A stretch of DNA of 64,000 nucleotides from contig CAVYRN010000010.1 of assembly GCA_963771015.1 (NCBI GenBank), positions 68,634 to 132,633 on the forward strand, written 5' to 3'. The position numbers were made by a program, and so were the translations under genes. Position 1 is the first letter of the stretch. Every line of letters begins with the position of its first letter. Below are positions 9,086 to 16,598 of this stretch, one piece after another. The DNA is from CAVSJJ01 sp963771015 (GTDB lineage: Bacteria; Actinomycetota; Actinomycetes; Actinomycetales; Dermatophilaceae). The notes below the pieces were generated by a model. It did no database searches. It saw only the letters and a list, made by a program, of their open reading frames with translations, and had not been told where the DNA came from.

Positions 9086-12000
9086 ATGAGGGCGGTCGGG
9101 ACGACCATTCGGTATGCCGCGGTGGCAGCGGCCACCGTGATCTCGTTCGGTCTCTCCCCGTCTCTCCCCGCGACCGCGTCGCCGCCGCAGACCGCCACGA
9201 CGACGCCCCAGGTGGCCCCGGTCGACCAGAGTCCGCAACCCGGCTCGCTCGTCCCGATCCGGCCGGCTCGCGTCCTCGATACCCGACTGGGCCTGGGCGC
9301 GACCGGTCCCGTCGCGGCCCACGGGACGGTTCACCTCCAGGTGACCGGACGGGGTGGCATCCCGACGGACGTGGCGGACGTGTCCGCCGTCGTCCTCAAC
9401 GTCACGGTGACCCGGCCGACGAGGGCCGGGTACATCACGGCATACCCCGACGGCAGCAGCCGACCGACGGCGTCCAACCTCAACCATGCCGCCGGTCAGA
9501 CCGTCGCCAACCTCGTCACCGTCAAGGTCGGGACCACCGGCAAGGTCGCCCTCTACAACGGCTCCTCCGGGACCGTCCAGCTCATCGCCGACGTCTCCGG
9601 GTACTACGTGGGCGGCTCAGCGGTCGACCCCGGGTCATACGTGCCGGTCGCGCCCGCCCGCGTGCTGGACACCCGGATCGGCAACGGCGGCGCCGGGCCG
9701 GTTGCGCCCAACGACACCGTCCACCTGCAGGTCACCGGCCGCGGAGGCGTCCCCTCGACCGGGGTGACGAGCGTCGTCCTCAACGTGACGGTCACGGCGC
9801 CTTCCCGGACGGGCTACGTCACGGCATACCCCGACGGCACCAGCCGACCGACGGCGTCCAACCTCAACCATGGCGCGGGTCAGACCGTCGCCAACCTCGT
9901 CGCCGTCAAGCTCGGCGCCGCCGGCGAGGTCGCCCTGTTCAGCGGCTCGACCGGGACGGTGCAGCTCATCGCCGACGTCGCCGGTTACATCCTCGACGGC
10001 ACGGCCTCCTCCCTCGGCGCCTTCGTCCCGCTGCCCCCGGTGCGGGTGCTGGACACCCGCGTGGCCATCGGGGCAGCCGGGCCCGTCAAGGCCAACTCCA
10101 CCGTCCGCCTCCAGGTCGGCGGCGTGGGTGGGGTGCCCCAGAGCGGGGTGGCCGCCGTCGTCCTCAACGTCACGGTCACCGCGCCGATGCGCGCCGGCTA
10201 TGTCACGGCATACCCGGACGGCACCGTCAGGCCGACCGCGTCGAACCTCAACTTCGTGGCCGGCCAGACCGTGCCCAACCTCGTCGTCGTCGGGGTCGGC
10301 ACCAGCGGCGCGGTCTCGCTCACGAGCAGCTCTGGGGGCACCGCCCAGCTCGTCGCCGATGTCGCCGGCTACTACGTGTTCGCGGTCCCCCGCGCGACCT
10401 CGCTGACCCTCGGGGTGGGGGACATGCACTCCTGCGGCGTCACCGCGGACGAGCGGATCGAGTGCTGGGGCGACAACAGCCTCAACCAGGTGGGGCCGCC
10501 GCCCAACGAGAGCTACCCGGCCCCCGTTGACGTCTTCAACCACGTCACCGGGTATGCGGTGGTCGCCACCGGCGGCTTCACGAGCTGCGCGATCCGGGGG
10601 GCCATCACCGGCGGCGGGGTGGCGTGTTGGGGCGAGAACGACAGAGGGCAGCTGGGCAACGGGACGACGACCCCGAGCCCTCTCGCCGTGGAGGTCGCCG
10701 GGCTGCCGGCGTCGGCGGTCGGCGTGACCGTGGGCGATGGGTTCGCGTGTGCCCTCCTGGCCACGGGCGCGGTCGAGTGCTGGGGAGACAACTCGCTGGG
10801 CCAGTTCGGCGACGGCACGACGACGAGCTCGCCGACCCCGGTCCCGGTCCCCGCGCTGGCCACCGGGATCGTTGCGGTCACCGCAGGACAGAACCACGCC
10901 TGCGCGATCACGGCTGATGGAGCGGTGCGCTGCTGGGGGGACAACTCCCGAGGCCAGCTCGGCAACGGCTCGGCCGCGGCCATCTCGACGAACCCCGTCC
11001 AGGTCACCGGCCTCACCGCCGGAGTGCGAGCCGTCGCAGCGGGTCACGCGCACTCGTGCGCGGTCACTGCTGCCGGGGCCGCGGTGTGCTGGGGCGACAA
11101 CGACTCGGGCGAGGTGGGCGACGGCAACCCCTCCATCGACGCCGCCGCGCCGACCCAGGTCGTCGGCCTGACGAGCGGGGTCGCCGACGTCACGGCCGGC
11201 GGTGAGCACACCTGCGCGTTGACCGTCGGCGGCGGCGTGCAGTGCTGGGGCGACAACGGCAGCGGGCAGCTGGGCTCCGGCGCCGCGACCCAGATGGAGC
11301 CCACCCCGGTCCAAGTCGTCGGGCTGGCCAGCGGCGCGACCGCCGTGGCCACCGGCCCGGGTCACACCTGCGCCGCCCTCGACGGCGGCGGCGTCGCCTG
11401 CTGGGGGTCCAACTGGGCCGGCCAGCTCGGCAACGGGGAGAGCGGCCAGGTCACGGCGCCGGTCCAGGTCGCCGGCCTCACCTCGGGGGTGACGGCGGTC
11501 TCGGCCGGACAGTCGGCCTGCGCCGTCGTCGACGGGGCGCTGACCTGCTGGGGACACGGCGGGCACGGCCAGCTCGGGGTCGGCACCCTCGCCGACGCCT
11601 CCACCCCGACCCAGGTGACCGGCCTGACCAGCGGGGTCACCACCGTGTCGACCGGCCAGCACACCTGCGCAGTCACTGCCGGTGGCGCGGTGAAGTGCTG
11701 GGGCGCCAACGCCAGCGGCGAGCTGGGTGACGGGACGACCGCTGACCGTCTCACGCCGGTCCAGGTCAGTGGCCTGACCAGCGGCGCCACCGCGGTCGCC
11801 ACGGGCGGCGCGTTCTCGTGTGCCATCACCTCCACGGGTGCCGTCGAGTGCTGGGGTGACAACGGCGTCGGCCAGCTCGGTGACGGCTCGACGACTGCCT
11901 CGGGCACGCCGGTGCAGGTCAGCGGCCTGACCAGCGGCGTCCAGGCCATCGCGGCGGGGCTCGACTTCGCCTGCGCCCTCACCTCGGCCGGGGCGGTGAC

Positions 12001-12544
12001 CTGCTGGGGTGACAACGACACCGGCCAGCTCGGCGACGGGTCCACGACGACCTCGCCGGCGCCCGTCCAGGTCACCGGGCTGACCTCGGGGGTCACCGCG
12101 ATCGGCGCGGGCATCCGCCACGCCTGCGCGGTCACCTCCGCCGGGGCGGCGGTGTGCTGGGGCGCCAACTGGGAGGACCAGCTCGGCACCGGGGTCCTCG
12201 GCGGCAGCGCGACGACTCCGACCCAGGTGGTCGGGCTCACCAGCGGCGTCACGGCGGTCAGCGGGGGGCGGGCGCACACCTGCGCCGTCGTCTCGGGTGG
12301 CCTGATGTGCTGGGGATCCGGGACGTCCGGCCAGCTCGGGAACGGGCACAGCGACGGCCTACAACCGTTCCCCGATCAGGTCGTCGGCCTCACCGGCGGC
12401 GTCACGGCCGTGAGCGCCGGAGACGACAACACCTGTGCCATCGCATCCGGGGCGCTGACCTGCTGGGGCAGCCGTGCCTACGGTGCGGTCGGCAACGGGA
12501 CGTCGACCATCGTCCCGACCCCGGTGGCCGTCGTCGGGTACTGA
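9086..12544 (+). CDS. Large secreted protein: three tandem N-terminal modules plus 14 RCC1 repeats
   Basis: 1152 residues, with a signal peptide (hydrophobic stretch at about residues 12-32, ALPATAS-like end). Residues about 50-440 are three copies of a ~130-residue module (RVLDTR ... VVLNVTVT ... AYPDG.xRPTASNLN ... QLIADVxGYY). The remainder is 14 copies of a ~50-residue RCC1-type unit, each with a Cys in (H/F)xCA and a Cys in CWG, followed by GQLGDGTTT and PVQVxGL. Fourteen units would build two seven-bladed propellers. A strong ribosome site (GAAGGAGG, 9073-9080) fixes the ATG. Binding partner unknown; a surface or extracellular adhesion or binding role is inference. Confidence 0.85.
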   Translation: MRAVGTTIRYAAVAAATVISFGLSPSLPATASPPQTATTTPQVAPVDQSPQPGSLVPIRPARVLDTRLGLGATGPVAAHGTVHLQVTGRGGIPTDVADVSAVVLNVTVTRPTRAGYITAYPDGSSRPTASNLNHAAGQTVANLVTVKVGTTGKVALYNGSSGTVQLIADVSGYYVGGSAVDPGSYVPVAPARVLDTRIGNGGAGPVAPNDTVHLQVTGRGGVPSTGVTSVVLNVTVTAPSRTGYVTAYPDGTSRPTASNLNHGAGQTVANLVAVKLGAAGEVALFSGSTGTVQLIADVAGYILDGTASSLGAFVPLPPVRVLDTRVAIGAAGPVKANSTVRLQVGGVGGVPQSGVAAVVLNVTVTAPMRAGYVTAYPDGTVRPTASNLNFVAGQTVPNLVVVGVGTSGAVSLTSSSGGTAQLVADVAGYYVFAVPRATSLTLGVGDMHSCGVTADERIECWGDNSLNQVGPPPNESYPAPVDVFNHVTGYAVVATGGFTSCAIRGAITGGGVACWGENDRGQLGNGTTTPSPLAVEVAGLPASAVGVTVGDGFACALLATGAVECWGDNSLGQFGDGTTTSSPTPVPVPALATGIVAVTAGQNHACAITADGAVRCWGDNSRGQLGNGSAAAISTNPVQVTGLTAGVRAVAAGHAHSCAVTAAGAAVCWGDNDSGEVGDGNPSIDAAAPTQVVGLTSGVADVTAGGEHTCALTVGGGVQCWGDNGSGQLGSGAATQMEPTPVQVVGLASGATAVATGPGHTCAALDGGGVACWGSNWAGQLGNGESGQVTAPVQVAGLTSGVTAVSAGQSACAVVDGALTCWGHGGHGQLGVGTLADASTPTQVTGLTSGVTTVSTGQHTCAVTAGGAVKCWGANASGELGDGTTADRLTPVQVSGLTSGATAVATGGAFSCAITSTGAVECWGDNGVGQLGDGSTTASGTPVQVSGLTSGVQAIAAGLDFACALTSAGAVTCWGDNDTGQLGDGSTTTSPAPVQVTGLTSGVTAIGAGIRHACAVTSAGAAVCWGANWEDQLGTGVLGGSATTPTQVVGLTSGVTAVSGGRAHTCAVVSGGLMCWGSGTSGQLGNGHSDGLQPFPDQVVGLTGGVTAVSAGDDNTCAIASGALTCWGSRAYGAVGNGTSTIVPTPVAVVGY

Positions 12545-12631
12545 TTGACTGACCCGATGACAACCGTCATCGCCTCGCCGCGCGGACCCTCACTCGATCA
12601 CCCGGCGGCTCGCCCCGGACGCGGCTGACCC

Positions 12632-13681
12632 ATGGTCGCCCTCCTCGAGCCCCTCGCGGCGCCCGTCGCCCCGGTCGACGCGCTGCGCCGGGTCGCCTTC
12701 CTGCTCGAACGCACCCTCGCCGGGTCCTACCGCGTCGAGGCCTTCCGCAAGGCGGTCGCCACCGTCCGCGGCATCGAACCCGACGAGCTCGCCGCCCGCG
12801 CCGACGCCGGCACCCTCCAGGAGATCCCCGGCATCGGGAAGTCGACCGCCGGCGTCATCGAGCAGGCGGTGCACGGTGAGCTGCCGGCATACCTGGAGTC
12901 GTTGCAGGACAAGGCGGGTGGTCCACTCGTCAGCGGCGGCGAGGAGCTGTATGCCGCACTGCGTGGCGACTGCCACCTCCACTCGGACTGGTCCGACGGC
13001 GGCTCCCCCATCGACGAGATGGTCCTCACCGGCGTCGAGACCGGGCACGAGTGGATGGTCCTCACCGACCACAGCCCCCGCCTCAAGGTCGCCAACGGGC
13101 TGAGCGTCGAGCGGCTGCGCAGACAGCTCGACGTCGTCGCCCAGGTCAACGCCTCCGTCGGCGACCACCTTCGGCTGCTCACGGGGATCGAGGTCGACAT
13201 CCTCGACGACGGCGCCCTCGACCAGAGCGAGGAGATGCTCGACCGGCTCGACCTCGTCACCGCCTCGGTCCACTCCAAGCTCCGGATGAACGCCGCGCCG
13301 ATGACGGCCCGGATGGTCACGGCCGCCTCGAACCCCCGGGTCAACGTCCTCGGCCACTGCACCGGGCGCCTCGTCATGGGGTCGCGGGGGAAGCGCCCGC
13401 CGTCGGACTTCGACGCGCGGGCCGTCTTCGAGGCCTGCGCCGAGCACGACACCGCCGTCGAGATCAACGGCCGCCCGGAGCGGGAGGACCCGCCGGACGA
13501 GCTCATCCGGCTCGCCCTGGAGATCGGCTGCCTCTTCGCCGTCGACTCCGACGCGCATGCCCCGGGCCAGCTCGACATGAAGGCCTACGCCTGCGAGCGC
13601 GCGACCCGGCTCGGTGTGCCCCCCGAGCGGATCGTCACGACCTGGCCGGTCGACCGGCTCCTCGCCTGGGCCTTGCGCTGA
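12632..13681 (+). CDS. PHP domain-containing phosphoesterase (PolX C-terminal-like) with helix-hairpin-helix region
   Basis: 349 residues. Residues about 40-85 form a helix-hairpin-helix DNA-binding segment (LQEIPGIGKSTAGVIEQA). The rest is a PHP metallophosphoesterase domain with its metal ligands in order: GDCHLHSDWSDG, TDHSPRL, GIEVDIL, TASVHSK, GHCTGRL, VEINGRPERED and VDSDAHA. This corresponds to the C-terminal half of family-X polymerases without the polymerase domain. A role in DNA end or phosphate processing is plausible. It converges on the Clp-N gene, with a strong hairpin between. Confidence 0.85.
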   Translation: MVALLEPLAAPVAPVDALRRVAFLLERTLAGSYRVEAFRKAVATVRGIEPDELAARADAGTLQEIPGIGKSTAGVIEQAVHGELPAYLESLQDKAGGPLVSGGEELYAALRGDCHLHSDWSDGGSPIDEMVLTGVETGHEWMVLTDHSPRLKVANGLSVERLRRQLDVVAQVNASVGDHLRLLTGIEVDILDDGALDQSEEMLDRLDLVTASVHSKLRMNAAPMTARMVTAASNPRVNVLGHCTGRLVMGSRGKRPPSDFDARAVFEACAEHDTAVEINGRPEREDPPDELIRLALEIGCLFAVDSDAHAPGQLDMKAYACERATRLGVPPERIVTTWPVDRLLAWALR

Positions 13682-13690
13682 CTCCTCCCC

Positions 13691-13734
13691 CGCCTCGCGC
13701 CCCACTCCCGCCCGCCTCGCGCCCCACTCCCGCC
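13691..13734. repeat. Perfect tandem duplication of a 22-bp unit
   Basis: Two exact 22-bp copies (13691-13712 and 13713-13734), each containing CCTCGCGCCCCACTCCCG, directly after the PHP gene stop. Same kind of GC-rich minisatellite seen beside other gene ends in this window. Confidence 0.8.
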
Positions 13735-13746
13735 GCCTCTTCCGGT

Positions 13747-13804
13747 CGAGAGGCCACGAATCGCCGTATGCCGCCGGGCTCAGACGGCGATTCGTGGCCT
13801 CTCG
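13747..13804. terminator. Long perfect inverted repeat between convergent genes (probable bidirectional terminator)
   Basis: Arms of 21 bp match perfectly: 13747-13767 (beginning CGAGAGGCCACGAATCGC) and 13784-13804, with a 16-base loop. It sits between the 3' ends of the PHP and Clp-N genes, which run toward each other. No U-tract is evident, as is common in actinomycete terminators. The loop side of the left arm carries a GTATGCCG octamer (13766-13773). Confidence 0.7.
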
Positions 13805-13844
13805 TCGTAGCCGGGCGGCATCTCCCGGGAGAAGACACCGTCGC

Positions 13845-14474
13845 TCAGGCGGAGCGGCGCAGCCCGGACTCCAGGTCGGCCCGCAGTGCGCGGGTGTCGA
13901 CGCTGAGCTGCCAGAGGACCTTGCGGACGAGGTGGTCCTCCCCGCGCAGCAGCCCGAGCGCGACGTGCTCGGTCCGGATCTCACCGGACCGGTCCCGGAT
14001 GGCCTCGCGGACCGCGAGCTCGAGGGTCTTGCGAGCTCCGCCACCGAACCGGATGTGGCGACCCCCGAACCGCAGCCGGCCCCGCCGGGTCGTCGTCGGG
14101 ACGAGGTCGTCGGCGTCGCCAGCTGCCTCGGTCGGGACCGGTCCCTCCTCGTCGAGTGCGCCCTCGCCGAACTGTCGCTCGACGGCCCTGCGGATGGCGG
14201 CGAGGTCGATCCCCAGGCTGCGCAACGCCTCGGCGTCGTCATCGTCGAGGGCCCGGCGCTGCCGGGGGTGCGGCGGCTCCTCGACGTTCAGTGCCTCGGT
14301 CAGCGACGACGCGGTGACCCCGTGGCCGGCGAGGACGTCGCGGACGGCGCTGTCCTCCTCGGTCATGGCGAGGAGGATGTGGACCGGGGCGACCTCGGAG
14401 GCGCCCAGGGCGCGGCATACGTCCTGGGTGCCGACGATGACCGAGCGGGCATCGGTCGTGAAGCGTTCGAACAC
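13845..14474 (-). CDS. Clp protease N-terminal (Clp-R/ClpN) domain protein without AAA module
   Basis: 209 residues containing two Clp-N-like repeats, VFERFTTDARSVIVGTQDVC...VAPVHILLAMTEED near the start and ARKTLELAVREAIRD...RTEHVALGLLRGED near the end. The AAA+ ATPase parts of ClpC/ClpB are absent. In Clp unfoldases this domain binds substrates and adaptors, so a stand-alone copy may act as an adaptor or sensor. The GTG start at 14474 has a clear AGGAGG (minus strand, 14487-14482). The HTH gene ends four bases upstream, so the two form an operon. Confidence 0.85.
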   Translation of the reverse strand: MFERFTTDARSVIVGTQDVCRALGASEVAPVHILLAMTEEDSAVRDVLAGHGVTASSLTEALNVEEPPHPRQRRALDDDDAEALRSLGIDLAAIRRAVERQFGEGALDEEGPVPTEAAGDADDLVPTTTRRGRLRFGGRHIRFGGGARKTLELAVREAIRDRSGEIRTEHVALGLLRGEDHLVRKVLWQLSVDTRALRADLESGLRRSA

Positions 14475-14478
14475 GGCC

Positions 14479-14691
14479 CTACCTCCTGGCGTGCTTGCGG
14501 TGGACGGTCTGCTTGGTGACCCCGAGAGCCTCGGCGATCTCCTGCCACGACCACCCCTTGGCTCGGGCATTGCGGACGTGCAGGGTCTCGAGCTGCTCGA
14601 GCAGCCGGCCGAGGGCGGCGACAGCGCGCAGGCCGACGGCGGGGTCGGTGCTGTCCAGGTCCCCGGCGATCTCGGTGGCGGTGCGGGTCAT
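14479..14691 (-). CDS. Small helix-turn-helix DNA-binding protein
   Basis: 70 residues: a helical N-terminal half rich in Leu/Ala and a C-terminal helix-turn-helix, WSWQEIAEALGVTKQTVHRKHARR, ending in a basic tail. No other domain. It is the promoter-proximal partner of the Clp-N gene. The ATG at 14691 falls where transcription should begin from TTGACG (14727-14722) and TATGCT (14703-14698), so the message is probably leaderless. Two palindromes over this promoter suggest autorepression. Confidence 0.85.
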   Translation of the reverse strand: MTRTATEIAGDLDSTDPAVGLRAVAALGRLLEQLETLHVRNARAKGWSWQEIAEALGVTKQTVHRKHARR

Positions 14692-14694
14692 GGT

Positions 14695-14738
14695 GTCAGC
14701 ATATGCTGACGATACGGCGCCCGTCAACATATGCTGAC
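14695..14738. promoter_or_regulatory. Twin palindromic operators over the HTH/Clp-N promoter
   Basis: GTCAGCATATGCTGAC (14695-14710) is a perfect 16-bp palindrome. GTCAACATATGCTGAC (14723-14738) is the same with one mismatch; centres lie 28 bp apart. The first covers the -10 (TATGCT) and the second the -35 (TTGACG) of the minus-strand promoter. This is the layout of a repressor operator; the adjacent HTH protein is the obvious ligand (inference). Confidence 0.8.
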
Positions 14739-14814
14739 AGCCTCTCCCGACTCCCGCTCCGGTCACGCCCGCCCACCACCCCGCGACCCCGAGCCCCTCG
14801 CCGGGGGACCCGTT

Positions 14815-14844
14815 TTGGCGAACGGAAGCGGGTCCCTCTATGCT
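14815..14844 (+). promoter_or_regulatory. Promoter upstream of tRNA-Glu/tRNA-Asp
   Basis: TTGGCG at 14815-14820, an 18-bp spacer and TATGCT at 14839-14844 form a sigma-70-type promoter about 70 bases before tRNA-Glu. Confidence 0.55.
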
Positions 14845-14921
14845 TGCCCAGTCCTCGACGGACCCGAGCGCTGCTCGCAGGTGCCTGGTGTCGCAGCGCG
14901 GGGGGTCGTGGCCGAGGCCAG

Positions 14922-14994
14922 GTCCCCATCGTCTAGCGGCCTAGGACCCCGCCCTTTCACGGCGGTAGCACGGGTTCGAATCCCGTTGGGGATA
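14922..14994 (+). tRNA. tRNA-Glu (anticodon TTC)
   Basis: Full cloverleaf of 73 bases: acceptor GTCCCCA pairs with TGGGGAT (one G-U), anticodon stem CCGCC/GGCGG encloses loop CTTTCAC with anticodon TTC at 14956-14958, and the T-loop contains GGTTCGAATCC. CCA is not encoded. It lies 19 bases before tRNA-Asp, so the two are probably co-transcribed. Confidence 0.95.
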
Positions 14995-15013
14995 CGTGTC
15001 TTGCAGCATGCAA

Positions 15014-15090
15014 GGCCCCGTAGCGCAGTTGGTTAGCGCGCCGCCCTGTCACGGCGGAGGTCGCGGGTTCGAGTCCCGTCGGGGTCGCCA
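15014..15090 (+). tRNA. tRNA-Asp (anticodon GTC)
   Basis: Acceptor GGCCCCG pairs with CGGGGTC, anticodon stem CCGCC/GGCGG encloses CTGTCAC with anticodon GTC at 15048-15050, T-arm GCGGGTTCGAGTCCCG. Discriminator G at 15087 and an encoded CCA at 15088-15090. Confidence 0.95.
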
Positions 15091-15098
15091 GACGACGG

Positions 15099-15130
15099 CC
15101 GGAGCTCTCCTCGGAGGGCTCCGGTTCTTC
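15099..15130 (+). terminator. Terminator after tRNA-Asp
   Basis: CCGGAGC (15099-15105) pairs with GCTCCGG (15118-15124), extended inward by TCTCC/GGAGG pairing, and is followed by TTCTTCGTTC. It ends the tRNA transcript and also faces the end of the convergent esterase gene. Confidence 0.65.
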
Positions 15131-15159
15131 GTTCACCGGGCCAGGTGGAGGCGCCGGCC

Positions 15160-16290
15160 TCAGGGGTGGAAGCCGCGCAGCGAGCTCGCCAGCCAGGTCA
15201 TCACCCGCGGGATGAGCGGCGGCACCAGGCCCACCCGATGGCCGCCGGAGCCGAGGACGACCGCCGTCACCGACAACGGGGCCCGCGCCGCCTTGAGGAA
15301 GGCCATCGTCGGCCGGTACCCCCGGTGGTCGCCCTTCGCCACCATCACCCACATCGCGAGGGGTGGCGGCGCAGACTGGGCCATCCGGACCAGGTCGTGG
15401 CTCACCGCCGCCGCGGACCCCGGGGGTGCCGGGTCGTAGGCGGGGAAGAACTCCGGGTGGAAGTACCCCATGAACACGACCGCCGCGCCGAAGATGTCGG
15501 GGTGCCGCATGCCGATCATGGCCGAGCACCACCCGCCGAGCGAGTAGCCCATGGTGGCCCACGACGTCCGTACCCGGGAGACCCGGAAGTGGTGCACGAC
15601 CCAGACGGGGATGTCGTGGGACAGCCAGCTCTCGACCTGGGGCCCGCGCCCGTTGGGGTTGTTCATGCACTCGGTGTCGACCGTGTTGGGGTTGTCCGTC
15701 TGGGGCAGCACCACGATGGAGGGCGCGACCATGTGGCGGCGGACGGCGGCGTCGAACGTCCCGGGCAGCTGGAGGGCATGCTGGGCCGACAGGGGCACGC
15801 CCGGGTACCCGTGGAAGGCCTCGATGACGGGGTACTGGCGCGAGGACCGGGGGTCGTACCCGGGCGGGAGGACGACGATGACCGTCCCCTGCACCCCGCT
15901 CACGGCACCGGTGATCTGGTAGGTCTGGATCCGTGCCCCGGGCTGCGGCAGCGGCGGCAGGACCGCGGGGGTGCGCAGGTCCTTGAGCCCGACGCCGAGC
16001 GGGGTGGCCAGGACCGCCGCGTGGGGGCTCGCGCCGCCGCTCGCCGTGGTCGACGGCGCGGATGCCCCGAAGAGGTCCGACCACGAGACATAGAAGTCGT
16101 ACTGGTCGTTGAGCACCACCCCGGCGACGAGGACGACGACGAGGTTGAGGGCGAGGACCTGCGCCCCGCGCACGAGCATGGCGAGCGGGCGTCGGGTCGG
16201 GCGAGGCCAGCCGACGACGACGAGCACGAAGAGGCCGACCGCGGCGATGACGAGCAGGACCGGCAGCAGCCGGCCGGTGAGCGAGGTCAC
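15160..16290 (-). CDS. Membrane-anchored alpha/beta-hydrolase esterase (antigen 85/EstA-like)
   Basis: 376 residues. Two or three N-terminal hydrophobic helices (LLPVLLVIAAVGLFVLVVVG and ALNLVVVLVAGVVL) anchor an extracytoplasmic hydrolase domain. The nucleophile elbow is GYSLGGWCS, preceded by the YPVIEAFHGYPG oxyanion region; GDHRGY and GGHRVG near the end supply likely acid and His. Homologues resemble mycolyl-transferase/esterase folds of Actinomycetota; substrate unknown. I chose GTG 16290 (MTSLTGRLLPVL); longer in-frame starts add only proline/arginine-rich sequence. Confidence 0.8.
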   Translation of the reverse strand: MTSLTGRLLPVLLVIAAVGLFVLVVVGWPRPTRRPLAMLVRGAQVLALNLVVVLVAGVVLNDQYDFYVSWSDLFGASAPSTTASGGASPHAAVLATPLGVGLKDLRTPAVLPPLPQPGARIQTYQITGAVSGVQGTVIVVLPPGYDPRSSRQYPVIEAFHGYPGVPLSAQHALQLPGTFDAAVRRHMVAPSIVVLPQTDNPNTVDTECMNNPNGRGPQVESWLSHDIPVWVVHHFRVSRVRTSWATMGYSLGGWCSAMIGMRHPDIFGAAVVFMGYFHPEFFPAYDPAPPGSAAAVSHDLVRMAQSAPPPLAMWVMVAKGDHRGYRPTMAFLKAARAPLSVTAVVLGSGGHRVGLVPPLIPRVMTWLASSLRGFHP

Positions 16291-16598
16291 CGGGCCGCCG
16301 ACCCGGCGGGCGGCATCGGCCGGAACGGGTCTGGGCTCCCGGGTCCCCGGTAAGGGTCTCGGCTCCCCGACCCTCCGAACGGGTTGTGGACGTACACGCA
16401 GGTGGCTCCTTCTCGGTCGCGCAGGACCCCATTGCTCCACGGATCGGTGGGACTTGGCTGGCCACTGGCCGGGAGCCGGCTGGGCGTCACGCGGCGTCAC
16501 GAGGCGTCGGTGGGCTGCTGGGGTATGCCGCGTGCCCGAGTGCGCCCTTCCTGCTCGCGCTGCCGCGCGCCGAGGGTAGATTCCCAGGTGAACATCAG
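16291..16598. other. Intergenic region between divergent esterase and SulP genes
   Basis: 308 bases without a convincing gene. Possible frames through it are low-complexity and lack ribosome sites. It must hold two divergent promoters, but I see no strong -35/-10 pair. One GTATGCCG octamer lies at 16523-16530. A short TTGTGGACGTACACG near 16384 is slightly AT-richer than its surroundings. Confidence 0.5.

Noticed and set aside
9635..12349. 904-residue minus-strand frame opposite the RCC1 gene
   Set aside because: Open only because of the high GC and repeats of the plus-strand gene; its product is low-complexity Gly/Arg/Asp sequence without domains.
14957..15160. Minus-strand extension of the esterase frame with GLEPATSAVTGRRANQLRYG
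   Set aside because: Antisense of tRNA-Asp and tRNA-Glu; it lies past the esterase stop in another frame.
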